Assembly: GCF_026017845.1 (NCBI RefSeq)
Contig: NZ_CP100416.1
Coordinates: 7,627,326 to 7,691,325 of the forward strand
Reading direction: 5' to 3'
Length of the DNA stretch: 64,000 nucleotides
Origin: Amycolatopsis mediterranei
Lineage (GTDB): Bacteria; Actinomycetota; Actinomycetes; Mycobacteriales; Pseudonocardiaceae
Shown: one piece after another, positions 52,444 through 61,498 of the stretch
How the letters are laid out: each line of letters starts with the position of its first letter
Numbering within the stretch: position 1 is the stretch's first letter
Position numbers and translations under genes: made by a program
The notes under the pieces: generated by a model
Databases searched by the model: none
What the model was told of the DNA's origin: nothing
Seen by the model: the letters and a program-made list of their open reading frames with translations, nothing else

Positions 52444-52506
52444 CCGGATCTCGCGTGATCGAGGCCGGATCTCGCGTGACTGGGCGGGCATCTCGTCAAG
52501 TCAGGA
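52444..52506. repeat. 21-nt tandem repeat array C (between subtilisin and permease stops)
   Basis: Three units of exactly 21 nt at 52444, 52465 and 52486: CCGGATCTCGCGTGATCGAG plus G, CCGGATCTCGCGTGACTGGG plus C, and a weaker GGGCATCTCGTCAAGTC unit that overlaps the permease stop. The core matches array B. Confidence 0.8.
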
Positions 52507-53317
52507 GGAGTTTTGCGATCCGGCGCGTCGATGCCCACAGGCCGAGTGCGCCCAGGATCAGCAGGTACGCCAGATTGATCAGCATGCCGCCCGACAGCAA
52601 ACCCGTCGCCAGGCCGCGCATCAGCTCGATCGCGTGGTAGAGCGGGAGGCAGCGGACCACCCACTGCAGCGGCTCCGGGTACACCGACAGCGGGTAGAAC
52701 GTCGTCGCGAAGAGGAACATCGGGGTCAGGATCAGCTGGATGTAGTCGAACTGGGCCGTCGAACGCAGGAACGTCACCAGGGCCATCCCGATCGCCGAGA
52801 ACGTCACGCCGACCAGCAGCGCCGCCGGGACCATCAGCAGGGCCCACCACGACGTCAGCAGGCCCATCGCCGCCGCGATCGCGAGGAAGGCCACCGCGTA
52901 GATGCCGCCGCGGGTCATCGCCCAGCCGATCTCGCCCAGTGCCACGTCCAGCGGGCCGATCGGGGTCGCCAGCATCGCGTCGTAGAGCTTCGCGTAGCGC
53001 AGCTTGAAGAACAGGTTGTACGTCGACTCGAACACGGCGCCGTTCATCGCCGACGTCGCCAGCAGGGCCGGCGCCACGAACGCGACGTAGCTCATCGGGC
53101 GCCCGTCCGGGCCCGCCACCTCGGTGACCAGCTTGCCGAAGCCCAGCTGGAACGCCAGCAGGTAGAGGAACGGCTCGACCGCACCGGACACGAACAGCAG
53201 CCAGCTCGCGCGGGACACCATGATCGAGCGTTCGACGAGCATCCGGGCCCGGCCGGCGTACAGCCCGGGCGGGAGGATGCGCAGCAGCAGCCCGGCGCGG
53301 GCCTCGACGGTCGTCAT
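52496..53317 (-). CDS. ABC-2-type exporter permease (second subunit)
   Basis: A 273-residue membrane protein with six predicted helices and the ABC-2 pattern: MLVERSIMVSRASWLLFVSGAVEPFLYLLAFQLGFG at the first helix, LRYAKLYDAMLATPIGPLDVALGEIGW in the coupling region, and MFLFATTFYPLSVYPEPLQWVVRCLPLYHAIELMRGL near the end, typical of DrrB/NodJ-like permeases. It starts directly after the upstream permease stop, so the two and the ATPase form one transporter; the substrate is unknown. Confidence 0.9.
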   Translation of the reverse strand: MTTVEARAGLLLRILPPGLYAGRARMLVERSIMVSRASWLLFVSGAVEPFLYLLAFQLGFGKLVTEVAGPDGRPMSYVAFVAPALLATSAMNGAVFESTYNLFFKLRYAKLYDAMLATPIGPLDVALGEIGWAMTRGGIYAVAFLAIAAAMGLLTSWWALLMVPAALLVGVTFSAIGMALVTFLRSTAQFDYIQLILTPMFLFATTFYPLSVYPEPLQWVVRCLPLYHAIELMRGLATGLLSGGMLINLAYLLILGALGLWASTRRIAKLLLT

Positions 53318-54121
53318 TCAGACCAGCAGCCTCCGGTAGAAGGCCCGGTGCGCGAGCACCCACCCGGCCGCGAACAACCCCGCCAACACGGCGAGGTGAC
53401 CGAGCATCGCCCAGCCGCCGACACCGCCGATGCTCACGCCGCGGGCCAGCTGCGTGCCGTGCCACAGCGGGGAGAGCCAGGCCAGCCAGCGGATCGCGGC
53501 CGGCAGCTGGGCGATCGGGAAGAACGTGCCGGAGAACAACGTCATCGGCATCACGACGAACCGGAAGATCAGCCCGAACCGCTGGCCCTCGTCGAAGGTC
53601 CGCGCGGCCAGCGCGGCCATCGGCGCGGTGCAGGCGAGCCCGGTGACGGTGCCGGCCAGGATCACCAGCAGCACGCCCGGACCGGTCCAGGCGCCGAAGA
53701 ACAGCGCGACGAACGCGTAGATCGCGCCCGCCAGCGTCAGGCGCAGGGCCGACCAGATCAGGTGCCCGCCGAACACCTGGCCCGGCGACACCGGGGTGGC
53801 CGTGACCGCCAGGTACTCCTTCTGCCACTTGAACCCGGAGAGCACGGGGTAGCTCGACTCGCCGACGGCCTGCTGCGCGGCCCCGGCGGCCAGCAGCGCG
53901 GGAGCGATGTACTGGAGGTAGGACAGGCCGCCGGTGACCGTGCCGGGCCGCACCTGCGAGCCGAAGCCGAGCCCCATCGCGGCGAGGAACAGCACCGGTT
54001 GCAGCCCGGTCGAGTACAAAGTGGACACCCAGTGGCGGCGGTACCACGTCCAGCGCCCCTCGACCTGCAGCCAGGCGCCCTGCCACTTGCCGACCACGCG
54101 GCCGGTCGAGATCGTCGCCAT
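53318..54121 (-). CDS. ABC-2-type exporter permease (first subunit)
   Basis: A 267-residue membrane protein, paralogous to the next gene: WTWYRRHWVSTLYSTGLQPVLFLAAMGLGFGS at helix 1, SGFKWQKEYLAVTATPVSPGQVFGGHLIW in the coupling region, and MTLFSGTFFPIAQLPAAIRWLAWLSPLWHGTQLARG at the end. The ATG at 54121 overlaps the stop of the ATPase gene by one base. Two different permeases with one ATPase suggest a heterodimeric exporter of the daunorubicin-resistance (Drr) type. Confidence 0.9.
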   Translation of the reverse strand: MATISTGRVVGKWQGAWLQVEGRWTWYRRHWVSTLYSTGLQPVLFLAAMGLGFGSQVRPGTVTGGLSYLQYIAPALLAAGAAQQAVGESSYPVLSGFKWQKEYLAVTATPVSPGQVFGGHLIWSALRLTLAGAIYAFVALFFGAWTGPGVLLVILAGTVTGLACTAPMAALAARTFDEGQRFGLIFRFVVMPMTLFSGTFFPIAQLPAAIRWLAWLSPLWHGTQLARGVSIGGVGGWAMLGHLAVLAGLFAAGWVLAHRAFYRRLLV

Positions 54122-55077
54122 CAGTCCACCAAGGTCCGGCCCGTGAGCCGGAGGAAGACGTCCTCCAGCGAACTGCGGCGCACCAGGCTCGACAGCGGCC
54201 GCACCCCGCGGGAATGCGCGTGCTCCAGCGCGTCCTCGCCGTCGTCGCTGTAGAGCAGGACCCGGTCCGGCAGGATCTCCACCCGCTCCGCCAGCCCGTC
54301 GACCTGCTGGGCCGCCGCGACCTGCTCCCCCGGCGCGAACCGGAGCTCGACGACCTCGCGCGTGGAATACCGCCTGATCAACTCGGCCGGTGAGCCCTCC
54401 GCCGCGACGCGGCCGTGGTCCATCACCACCAGCCTGTCGCACAGCTGCTCGGCTTCGTCCATGTAATGCGTCGTGACGATCAGCGTCGTGCCCTGCGCCT
54501 TGAGCCGGAACAGCCGGTCCCACAGCAGGTGCCTCGCCTGCGGGTCGAGGCCCGTCGTCGGTTCGTCGAGCAGCAGCAGTTCCGGGTCGTTGACCAGCGA
54601 GCGGGCGATCGTCAGCCGCCGCTTCATGCCGCCCGACAGCGGGTCGACCTTGTCCTCGGCCCGGTCACTCAGCTGGGCGAACTCGAGCAGTTCCGAAGCC
54701 TTGCTCCGCGCCGCCGCGCGCGACAGACCGAAGTAGCGGCCGTAGATCAGCAGGTTCTCCCGGACCGTCAGCTCGACGTCCAGGTTGTCCTGCTGCGGCA
54801 CCACGCCGAGCCGCGCGCGGATCCGCGGCCCGGCGACTTCCGGGTCCAGCCCCAGCACGCGGAGATCGCCATCGGTGCGGGGTGACACGCACGCGATCAT
54901 CCGCATCGTCGACGACTTGCCGGCCCCGTTCGGGCCGAGGAAGCCGAACGCCTCCCCGCGCCGCACCTCGACGTCGATCCCGCGCACGGCCTCGAACTCG
55001 CCGAAGCGCTTCACCAGTGCCTTGGCCTGCACCAGTGCCGGTTCCCGGTCCTCCGATTCGTCCACGCTTCGCACCAT
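54121..55077 (-). CDS. ABC exporter ATP-binding protein (DrrA/NodI-like)
   Basis: A 318-residue ATPase. Walker A FLGPNGAGKSS (~47-57), Q-loop GVVPQQDNLD, signature LSGGMKRRL, Walker B LLLLDEPTTGLD and the H-loop VTTHYMDEAEQ are intact, followed by a ~90-residue C-terminal extension typical of the DrrA group. The ATG at 55077 with GGGGGG before it is preferred over the TTG at 55095. It heads the three-gene exporter and starts 30 nt after the large phosphodiesterase gene, so it may share that transcript. Confidence 0.93.
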   Translation of the reverse strand: MVRSVDESEDREPALVQAKALVKRFGEFEAVRGIDVEVRRGEAFGFLGPNGAGKSSTMRMIACVSPRTDGDLRVLGLDPEVAGPRIRARLGVVPQQDNLDVELTVRENLLIYGRYFGLSRAAARSKASELLEFAQLSDRAEDKVDPLSGGMKRRLTIARSLVNDPELLLLDEPTTGLDPQARHLLWDRLFRLKAQGTTLIVTTHYMDEAEQLCDRLVVMDHGRVAAEGSPAELIRRYSTREVVELRFAPGEQVAAAQQVDGLAERVEILPDRVLLYSDDGEDALEHAHSRGVRPLSSLVRRSSLEDVFLRLTGRTLVD

Positions 55078-55107
55078 AGGACCCCCCACCGACAAAAACC
55101 GAGCGGA

Positions 55108-58100
55108 TTAGCCGCGGACCGTCACGACCAGCGTGGCCGTCACCCCGTTGACCGTCACCGAGAGCCGCGCGACCCCGGGCCGCAACGCGGTCAGCACGCC
55201 CGTCGAAGGATCGAACGCGACGACGCCCCAGCCGACCGTCCAGTCGGCGCTCACCGGGTACGACACCGGCACGTCGCGAGTTCCCTGCCGCAGCGTCGCC
55301 CGCACCTCGGCGCGAGCACCCGGCGCCAGCGTCGACGGCCCGGTGAGCGACAGCGAGTCGACGTTCGGCCGCGTCTCGAAGCGCACCGGCTGAGCGCGGT
55401 CCGCCGGGTCCACGCGCAGCAGCGTCCAGCCGACGAACCCGCCGTCGCCGGGCGCGGCCGCGGGCGCCTTGCCCGAGTTGCCGTTGACCAGGTAGGGCAC
55501 CCCGTCGACCCGCGACAGCGAGAACACGCCGGCGTGCGACGCCACCGCGGCGGCCGGCTTGCCGGACGCCTGCTCGAACCCGGTGAGCCACTGGGTCAGC
55601 AGGGTTGCCTCCTTGCGGTCGCCGAGCTGGGAATTCCCGGTCGGGCTGGGGTCCTTCACCGGGTGGTGCATCGCGACGACGACGCCGCGGACGGACCGGT
55701 CGGCCGCCGCGGAGTCGAGGGCCGAGCGCAGCAGCCGCACCTGGTCGAACCCGCCGGCCCGCAGCGAGCCGCGGGAGGAATCCAGGAGCACCAGCCGGAT
55801 GCCGTGGACGTCGACGACCCGGTGCGTGACGCCGAACGCGGCCTGGAAGTTCGCCAGGCCGTTGCCGGCCTCCGCCTCGTGGTTGCCCGGGACGTAGTAC
55901 CAGGGCACCTTGCCGTCGAGCTCGTCGGTGATCACCTGCCGGGCCAGCACGAAGTCGGGCGCCGTGCCGCGGTCGACGAAGTCGCCGTTGATCAGCACCA
56001 GGTCCGGTTTCGCCGCGACGGCTTCGCGCAGCGCCCGCCGGGCCTGGACGACCAGCGGCCCCGCCGGGTCGTCGGCGGTGAACTGGGCGTCGCTGACCAC
56101 CGCAATCCGCAGACCACCGGCCAGGACGCCGTCGGTGACCAGCGCCGGGTCGTGCGGGACCGGGTCGGCGGGCACGGCGGTCGTCGGCGCCACCTCGAAG
56201 GTCAGGTCGTCGAACCCGAGCCGGCCCTCGTACTGCTGGTCCGGCACGTTCTCGACGGCGTAGAAGCGCGCCAGGCGCTGTCCCGCGGGCAGCCCGGCCG
56301 GGATCGTGGCGGTGACGTACCGCCAGCCCGTCCAGTCCACGCTCAACGAAAGGTCCACAATGGACGCCACGTTCGCGGCGTCGCGCAGTTCCGCCCGCAG
56401 CCACGCGCCCTTGCCGTCGCCGTTCACCCACAGGCCGAGCTTCTGCGTGCCGTCCGGGACCGGGAGGGGGCCCGACGGCGTCACGTAGGCCGCGCGCGTC
56501 GCGGTCGTGCCGGTCAGCCGGTAGTCCAGCGCGAGCCCGGCGCCGCCGTCGTGGCCGGGTGCCGCGGAGAGCGCCGCGCCGACGACCGCCGGGAACACCG
56601 TGGCCGTCCAGCCCGCCGGGCCGTCCAGCGGCGACGCCACCTGCGCCACGGTGCCGACCGACGCGGCCAGGTGCGTGGTCAGGCCGGCTGCCGAAGCGGT
56701 GATCGCCGATGCGCCGGAGGAGGTCAGCGCGGTCACCGCGTAGCCGTCACCGGACGGCTCGACCCGCACGACCGCGGGGTCGTAGTCGAGCTTGACGTCG
56801 TCGGGCTCGAGCCAGGTGCCGTAGCCGTCGGCGTCGTAGCCGTAGACCTTGAAGGTGCTTCGCGCGCCCGTGGCCGACAGGGCGACCTGCTCGGTGCTCG
56901 TGCCGAGCCGGACCGGCTTGCCCAGCACCGAAAGCGCCGACTTGCCGGACGCCCGGCCGGAGCGCGCGACGACCTCGACGGCACCCGCGCTGTGGCCGGT
57001 GACGACGCCGCGCGTCACGGTGGCCCGACGGAGGTCCGACGTGCTCCAGCGCGGGTCGGCGGCCACCGCGGCGCCGGTCTCGTCGTGGCCGTCGGCGACC
57101 AGGTGCCGGGTGAGGCCGGAGAGCACGCGGTTCGCGTCGGTCGTCGCGACGGCCGGCGCCGGAGCGAAGCCGGCGAGCTTGCCGCTGCCGGGCACGGTCG
57201 TGAAGCCGATTCCGTTGGGCACCAGGCGTTCCCCGCCGTCGGACGGCGCGTTCCGGACGCTCGGCACGGCTTCGCCTTCGTTGCGCGCCAGCAGCGTCGA
57301 CGACCCGCCGCCGTCGAGGTTGATGGCGTCGTCGGCGCCGAGGCTCTTCATGTGCCGCGCCAGTTCGAGCTCGGTCATCCCGCGGCTGTCGGCCTGCCGT
57401 CCGTCCACGGTGGCCAGCCACAGCTTCCGGCCGTCGGCGGAGAAGCCGACCGCGGTCCGCGGGTGCATGGCCACGTTGTCGACGGGCTGCACGACGCCGT
57501 CGCGGAGCAGGATTTCGTTGCCGCCCACCGCGACCGCGATCTTCCCGGCGTCCGAGCGCGGCGCGTAGGTGACCCCGACCGGGTCGCCCGGCTGCAGCGC
57601 GGCGAGCGCGTCCGCGCCGGCTTCGCGGGCCAGCAGCACCGTCGTCCCCGCCGCGATCGGGCCGTCGGCGGCCGCGGTGCGCACCTGCGTGACGACGCCG
57701 TCGCGCACCTCGACCTCACGCACCCGGGCCGCGCCGGCGACCGACGTCCGACGGCCTGAAGCGCCCCACAACGGCGTGTAGACGCCGATCGCGTCGGTGC
57801 CGAGGACCGGGCTGTTGAAGTTGGTCGCCGGCACCGTGCCGCCGGGCAGCGTCACACTCGCTTCGAGGAAGACCGACGCCAGCGCCGCCTTGCCCGCGTC
57901 GGTGATCGACGCGGTGAGGTTGTGCCCGGCGGCGGGGGCGGTCTGCAGCTGCCCGCGGTCGATGCCGACGCCGATCGGCGCGCCGGTGGCGCTGATGTCG
58001 AAGAAGTCGCCGTTGACGCCGGCCACCGCGCCCGCCCGCGCGAGCTGCTGCGACAGCGGCGTGCGCGCGGAAACCGTCCCTGGGCTCAGGTACGTCGGCT

Positions 58101-58407
58101 TGAGCACCTTGCTGCCCAGGTCGACGGCGAGGGTGTCGCCGCGGATCCAGCCGGCCGGGTCGAACCGGTCGAACTGGGTCAGGTTCAGGCCGGGCGCGAC
58201 TTCGGTGGTCGCGCTGCCGGTGACGAGCCCGTCGTCGGGATCCGCGGCGGCGAAGGCGGCCGGGCCCTCGTGGGCCGACGACGCGGCGGGTGCGGCCTCG
58301 ACCGGGGGCGTGCCGAGCGGCGCGGCCAGCGGGTCGGCGTGGGCGGGGACGACGAACACCGTCGCGAACAAGGCGACGAACGGCAGCACTGTGCGTGACT
58401 TATTCAC
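55108..58407 (-). CDS. Secreted phosphodiester glycosidase - calcineurin-like phosphoesterase fusion
   Basis: A 1099-residue exported protein with two enzymes. Signal peptide 1-24 (ending AHA). A NAGPA-type phosphodiester glycosidase domain (~85-400) shows GVNGDFFDIS, HPRTAVGFSADGRKLWLATVDGRQ and DDAINLDGGGSSTLL. Ig-like and carbohydrate-binding-like beta domains fill ~410-750. A metallophosphoesterase (~760-990) has VVSDAQF, NGDFVDRG, GNHE, MHHPV and SHAGV, with a final Ig-like domain. The GTG at 58407 is chosen because it begins the signal peptide and follows GGGG. It could strip phospho-sugars and phosphate from cell-wall or environmental polymers; substrate not known. Confidence 0.88.
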   Translation of the reverse strand: MNKSRTVLPFVALFATVFVVPAHADPLAAPLGTPPVEAAPAASSAHEGPAAFAAADPDDGLVTGSATTEVAPGLNLTQFDRFDPAGWIRGDTLAVDLGSKVLKPTYLSPGTVSARTPLSQQLARAGAVAGVNGDFFDISATGAPIGVGIDRGQLQTAPAAGHNLTASITDAGKAALASVFLEASVTLPGGTVPATNFNSPVLGTDAIGVYTPLWGASGRRTSVAGAARVREVEVRDGVVTQVRTAAADGPIAAGTTVLLAREAGADALAALQPGDPVGVTYAPRSDAGKIAVAVGGNEILLRDGVVQPVDNVAMHPRTAVGFSADGRKLWLATVDGRQADSRGMTELELARHMKSLGADDAINLDGGGSSTLLARNEGEAVPSVRNAPSDGGERLVPNGIGFTTVPGSGKLAGFAPAPAVATTDANRVLSGLTRHLVADGHDETGAAVAADPRWSTSDLRRATVTRGVVTGHSAGAVEVVARSGRASGKSALSVLGKPVRLGTSTEQVALSATGARSTFKVYGYDADGYGTWLEPDDVKLDYDPAVVRVEPSGDGYAVTALTSSGASAITASAAGLTTHLAASVGTVAQVASPLDGPAGWTATVFPAVVGAALSAAPGHDGGAGLALDYRLTGTTATRAAYVTPSGPLPVPDGTQKLGLWVNGDGKGAWLRAELRDAANVASIVDLSLSVDWTGWRYVTATIPAGLPAGQRLARFYAVENVPDQQYEGRLGFDDLTFEVAPTTAVPADPVPHDPALVTDGVLAGGLRIAVVSDAQFTADDPAGPLVVQARRALREAVAAKPDLVLINGDFVDRGTAPDFVLARQVITDELDGKVPWYYVPGNHEAEAGNGLANFQAAFGVTHRVVDVHGIRLVLLDSSRGSLRAGGFDQVRLLRSALDSAAADRSVRGVVVAMHHPVKDPSPTGNSQLGDRKEATLLTQWLTGFEQASGKPAAAVASHAGVFSLSRVDGVPYLVNGNSGKAPAAAPGDGGFVGWTLLRVDPADRAQPVRFETRPNVDSLSLTGPSTLAPGARAEVRATLRQGTRDVPVSYPVSADWTVGWGVVAFDPSTGVLTALRPGVARLSVTVNGVTATLVVTVRG

Positions 58408-58512
58408 CGAGTACCCCAGTATCGAGTGAGAGTGACCCGGATCAGCACAGCGCAGCGGCACGTCCGGGGGAAGACTTCCCGGTGAACGCCGCCTGAATGG
58501 TCTAGAACACCC

Positions 58513-59226
58513 TCACGGGGTCAGCGGTGCGGCGAGGAGGGCTTCCGCGGCCTCGCCGGTGGCACGCGGGTCCGGCCCGGTGCGCTTCCACAGCCGCAGC
58601 AGGAGATCGCGTGCGGGGGCTTCGACGGTCGCGGCGTCGCCGTCGACCGGGCCCAGCGCGGGCGGCTCGCCGGGGTGGACGGTCCAGACGTCGCCGGTGT
58701 CGGTGGCGCGCAGGGTGACCGGCCCGGGCAGCTGCGGCACGGCGTGCCACCGCGTCACGCGCGGGAGCATCACGCCGAGCACCTCGTCGACCCCGTCCGC
58801 GGCGACGGCCGGGTCGAGCGCGTGCCCGCTTCCCGCGTCGGCCAGGTGGACGGCGGTTTCGTGCACCTGACGGCGGTACCAGAACGCCTTGGTCTTTTCG
58901 GCGCCGCCGAAGTGCCAGCACGGGGCTTCGGGATCGGCGGCCTCGAGCTCGCCGATCAGGAGCCGCGCGCTTTCGGCGTACCACGCCACGAGGTCGCCGC
59001 CCGCTTCGGCGGTGTGGTTCTGCGGCTGCACCGCGCCGGTGCGGGCGATCGTGGCGGCCCAGCGGTGCACGTTGCCCAGGTGCGTCGCGAGGTCGGCGAC
59101 GGTCCAGCCGGCGCAGTCGGACACCGCCGCGGCCGGGTCGGCCGTGCGCAGGGCTTCGGCGAACGCGCCGGTCAGCTCCTGCAGCACCGGGAGGTAGCCA
59201 CGCGGCGCGAACGGCATCGTCGTCAT
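58513..59226 (-). CDS. Mycothiol-dependent maleylpyruvate-isomerase-family (DinB-like) protein
   Basis: A 237-residue four-helix DinB/MDMPI-fold protein. The metal-binding histidines appear in WTVADLATHLGNVHRW (~41-56) and YRRQVHETAVHLADA (~116-130), and the C-terminal domain is of the MDMPI_C type (VTLRATDTGDVWTVH). Members use mycothiol, the actinobacterial thiol, for isomerase or transferase reactions; many have no known substrate. It sits alone between the phosphodiesterase and the ndk terminator. Confidence 0.88.
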   Translation of the reverse strand: MTTMPFAPRGYLPVLQELTGAFAEALRTADPAAAVSDCAGWTVADLATHLGNVHRWAATIARTGAVQPQNHTAEAGGDLVAWYAESARLLIGELEAADPEAPCWHFGGAEKTKAFWYRRQVHETAVHLADAGSGHALDPAVAADGVDEVLGVMLPRVTRWHAVPQLPGPVTLRATDTGDVWTVHPGEPPALGPVDGDAATVEAPARDLLLRLWKRTGPDPRATGEAAEALLAAPLTP

Positions 59227-59244
59227 GAAGGCCTCCGGAAAAAG

Positions 59245-59278
59245 GGAACCGGGGCCACGCGGACGTGGCCCCGGTTCC
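59245..59278 (-). terminator. Intrinsic terminator of ndk
   Basis: A perfect 15-bp stem (59245-59259 with 59264-59278) and a 4-nt loop, followed on the minus strand by CTTTTTCC. It starts 6 nt past the ndk stop. Confidence 0.9.
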
Positions 59279-59284
59279 GGAGCA

Positions 59285-59695
59285 TCACAGGTCGGGGAAC
59301 CAGAGCTTCAGCTCGCGCTCGGCCGACTCCGGCGAGTCCGAGCCGTGGACCAGGTTGTACTGGGTCTCCAGCGCGAAGTCGCCGCGGATGGTGCCCGGGG
59401 TGGCCTTCTCGACCGGGTCGGTGCCACCGGCCAGCTGGCGGAACGCGGCGATGGCGCGCGGGCCCTCGACGGCGAGCGCGACCAGCGGGCCCGACGTGAT
59501 GAACTCGAGCAGGTCGCCGAAGAACGAACGCTCCTTGTGCTCGGCGTAGTGCTCCTCGGCCAGCGCCTGCGGGACGGTCCGCAGTTCGACCGCGGCGAGC
59601 TTGAGGCCCTTGCGCTCGATCCGCGAGATCACTTCGCCGACGAGGCCGCGCGCGACGCCATCGGGTTTGACCAGGACCAGCGTGCGTTCAGTCAC
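59285..59695 (-). CDS. ndk: Nucleoside diphosphate kinase
   Basis: Equilibrates NTP pools through a phosphohistidine. The 136-residue protein has ERTLVLVKPDGVARGL at the start, AFRQLAGGTDPVEKATPGTIRGDFA, and the active-site histidine in NLVHGSDS (~113). The GTG at 59695, after AAGGAG, gives the normal family length; the upstream extension of the open frame is the dispersed 48-nt element read through. In mycobacteria ndkA also lies near rne. Confidence 0.97.
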   Translation of the reverse strand: MTERTLVLVKPDGVARGLVGEVISRIERKGLKLAAVELRTVPQALAEEHYAEHKERSFFGDLLEFITSGPLVALAVEGPRAIAAFRQLAGGTDPVEKATPGTIRGDFALETQYNLVHGSDSPESAERELKLWFPDL

Positions 59696-59721
59696 GACGG
59701 TATTTCTCCTTAATGCTTTTT

Positions 59722-59769
59722 CGGGGGTCCGGGTGGCGGAGCCCCCGGCTCGGGGCGAAGCCCCGGATG
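59722..59769 (-). repeat. Dispersed 48-nt element, copy 2 (before ndk)
   Basis: Reverse complement of 40089-40136 with two differences (the CTTCG and CTCCG loops are swapped). It ends 27 nt before the ndk start. The remaining gap to the phoD stop at 59818 contains nothing else recognisable. Confidence 0.85.
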
Positions 59770-59817
59770 TCATTGGTACGGGTGCGTATCGGTGCGCGCG
59801 AGCCTAGCCGACCCTGC

Positions 59818-61374
59818 TCAGCGGCCCGCCGGGTGCAGTGTCTTCGACCACAGCGACGCCCCGGCGGCGTCGCGGAGATCGACCGTGAGGTCACCGCTCG
59901 CGCCGTCGACGTTCAGCTCGCCGAAGTGCTGGAAGCCGTCGATCGGGGCCGTGTTCGCCGTCGGCGGGGCGTGCACGAACACCGCCTCCGGGCCGAACGT
60001 CGGGTCGAGCGTGTTCGGCCCGAACGCCCCCGCGTTCAGCGGCCCGGACACGAACTCCCAGAAGGGGTCGAAGTCCTGGAAGCCCGCCCGGTCGGGCGAG
60101 TAGTGGTGCGCCGCGGTGTAGTGGACGTCGGCGGTCAGCCAGACGACGTTGCGGACGCGGCGGCGCTGGATCTCCCGCAGCACCCACGCCAGTTCCGTCT
60201 CGCGGCCGCCGGGCGCGCCCGGCAGGTTGTTCGCGACGGCTTCGATGTTGGCGCCGTCCGGGACGACCAGGCCCAGCGGCATGTCGGCCTGGACGATCTT
60301 CCAGGTGGCCGTGCTGCGGCCGAGCGCGTCGGCCAGCCAGCGGGCCTGCGCGTCACCGAGGATGTAGCCCGGCTTGGTTCGGTCGGCGGTGTTGGCGTTG
60401 CGGTAGGTCCGCATGTCGAGGACGAAGATCTCGACGCGCGAGCCGTAGGTGAAGCTGCGGTAGACGCGGCCGTCGACAGCCCGGCGCGAGTCGATCGGGT
60501 GCCACTCGTGGAACGCCTGGTACGCCCGCGGCGCGAGGACGTCGACGCGCTTCTCGGTGTAGGCCGGGTTGTCGAGGATCTTGCCCGGGTACCAGTTGTT
60601 CAGGACTTCGTGGTCGTCCCACTGCACGTAGGCGGGCACCTGCGCGGCGAAGCGCTTGAAGTTGTCGTCGAGCCGGTTGTAGGCGTGCTGGCCGCGGAAC
60701 TCGTCCAGCGTCTCGGCGACCTTCGACTTCTCGGGCGTCACGATGTTGCGCCAGGTCCGGCCGCCGGGGAGGGTGACGGTCTCGGTGAGCGGGCCGTCGG
60801 AATACACCGTGTCGCCGCTGTGCAGGAACAGGTCCGGGCAGCGGGCGGCCATCGCGGAGAAGATCGTCATCCCGCCCAGGCCCGGGTTGATCCCCCAGTT
60901 CTGGCCGACGACGTCGCCCGACCACAGGATCCGGGCGTCGCGGCGGCCCACCGGTGCGGTGGCGAACCGGCCGGTCAGCGGCTCGCTCGTGGCGCGCCCG
61001 TCCAGGGCTTCGGCGGTGACGCGGTAGTGGTACTCGGTGCCGGGCTGCAGCGCCGCGACGCGCACGCGGCCGGTGCCGCCGGAGTCGGGACCCACCTGCG
61101 GGCCGGGCACGCGCCGGGCGTGCCGGAACGACGGGTCCCGCGCGATCTCGACGACCAGCCGCGAGGGGCGGTCCGCGCGCGACCAGACGATCGCCGAACC
61201 TGGCGTGACGTCGCCGGACTGGACGCCGTGGGTGAGCACCGGGCGGTCGCGGCGGACGAGCGGGACCGCGGCGAAGGCCGTGGACGGCACGACGAGGCCG
61301 GCGGCGACCGCGGAGGCGCCGGTCAGCCCGGCCTTGAGGAGCGTGCGGCGGGAGTGGTGGGTCGGTTCGGTCAT
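59818..61374 (-). CDS. phoD: Alkaline phosphatase D (PhoD), Tat-exported
   Basis: A 518-residue phosphodiesterase/phosphatase of the PhoD family. The N-terminus has a twin-arginine signal (HSRRTLLKAG, then a hydrophobic stretch ending in AFA at ~35). The PhoD_N domain (~44-145) includes LTHGVQSGDVTPGSAIVWSRADRPSRL, and the catalytic domain has HSGDTVYSD, YVQWDDHEVLNNW, FVLDMRTYRN and VWLTADVHYTA. The metal-binding Asp and His residues are conserved by eye, and the Fe-ligand cysteine expected in Bacillus PhoD is not obvious. It supplies phosphate from organic esters outside the cell. Confidence 0.92.
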   Translation of the reverse strand: MTEPTHHSRRTLLKAGLTGASAVAAGLVVPSTAFAAVPLVRRDRPVLTHGVQSGDVTPGSAIVWSRADRPSRLVVEIARDPSFRHARRVPGPQVGPDSGGTGRVRVAALQPGTEYHYRVTAEALDGRATSEPLTGRFATAPVGRRDARILWSGDVVGQNWGINPGLGGMTIFSAMAARCPDLFLHSGDTVYSDGPLTETVTLPGGRTWRNIVTPEKSKVAETLDEFRGQHAYNRLDDNFKRFAAQVPAYVQWDDHEVLNNWYPGKILDNPAYTEKRVDVLAPRAYQAFHEWHPIDSRRAVDGRVYRSFTYGSRVEIFVLDMRTYRNANTADRTKPGYILGDAQARWLADALGRSTATWKIVQADMPLGLVVPDGANIEAVANNLPGAPGGRETELAWVLREIQRRRVRNVVWLTADVHYTAAHHYSPDRAGFQDFDPFWEFVSGPLNAGAFGPNTLDPTFGPEAVFVHAPPTANTAPIDGFQHFGELNVDGASGDLTVDLRDAAGASLWSKTLHPAGR

Positions 61375-61472
61375 GCGCGGTTTCTATCCCGCCGCGGCCA
61401 ACACCGGCTTGCGTGCGGGTAAACGGATATCGGGGGTTTTCCCCCATCCCCGCGGTCATCGCCGTCGGTAGC

Positions 61473-61486
61473 GTGGTGATCACCAC
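61473..61486. promoter_or_regulatory. 14-bp perfect palindrome upstream of the acylase
   Basis: GTGGTGATCACCAC lies immediately before the AAGGGGG ribosome site of the gene at 61499. It is placed where a repressor would block transcription or translation. Confidence 0.5.
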
Positions 61487-61498
61487 AAGGGGGTACGA

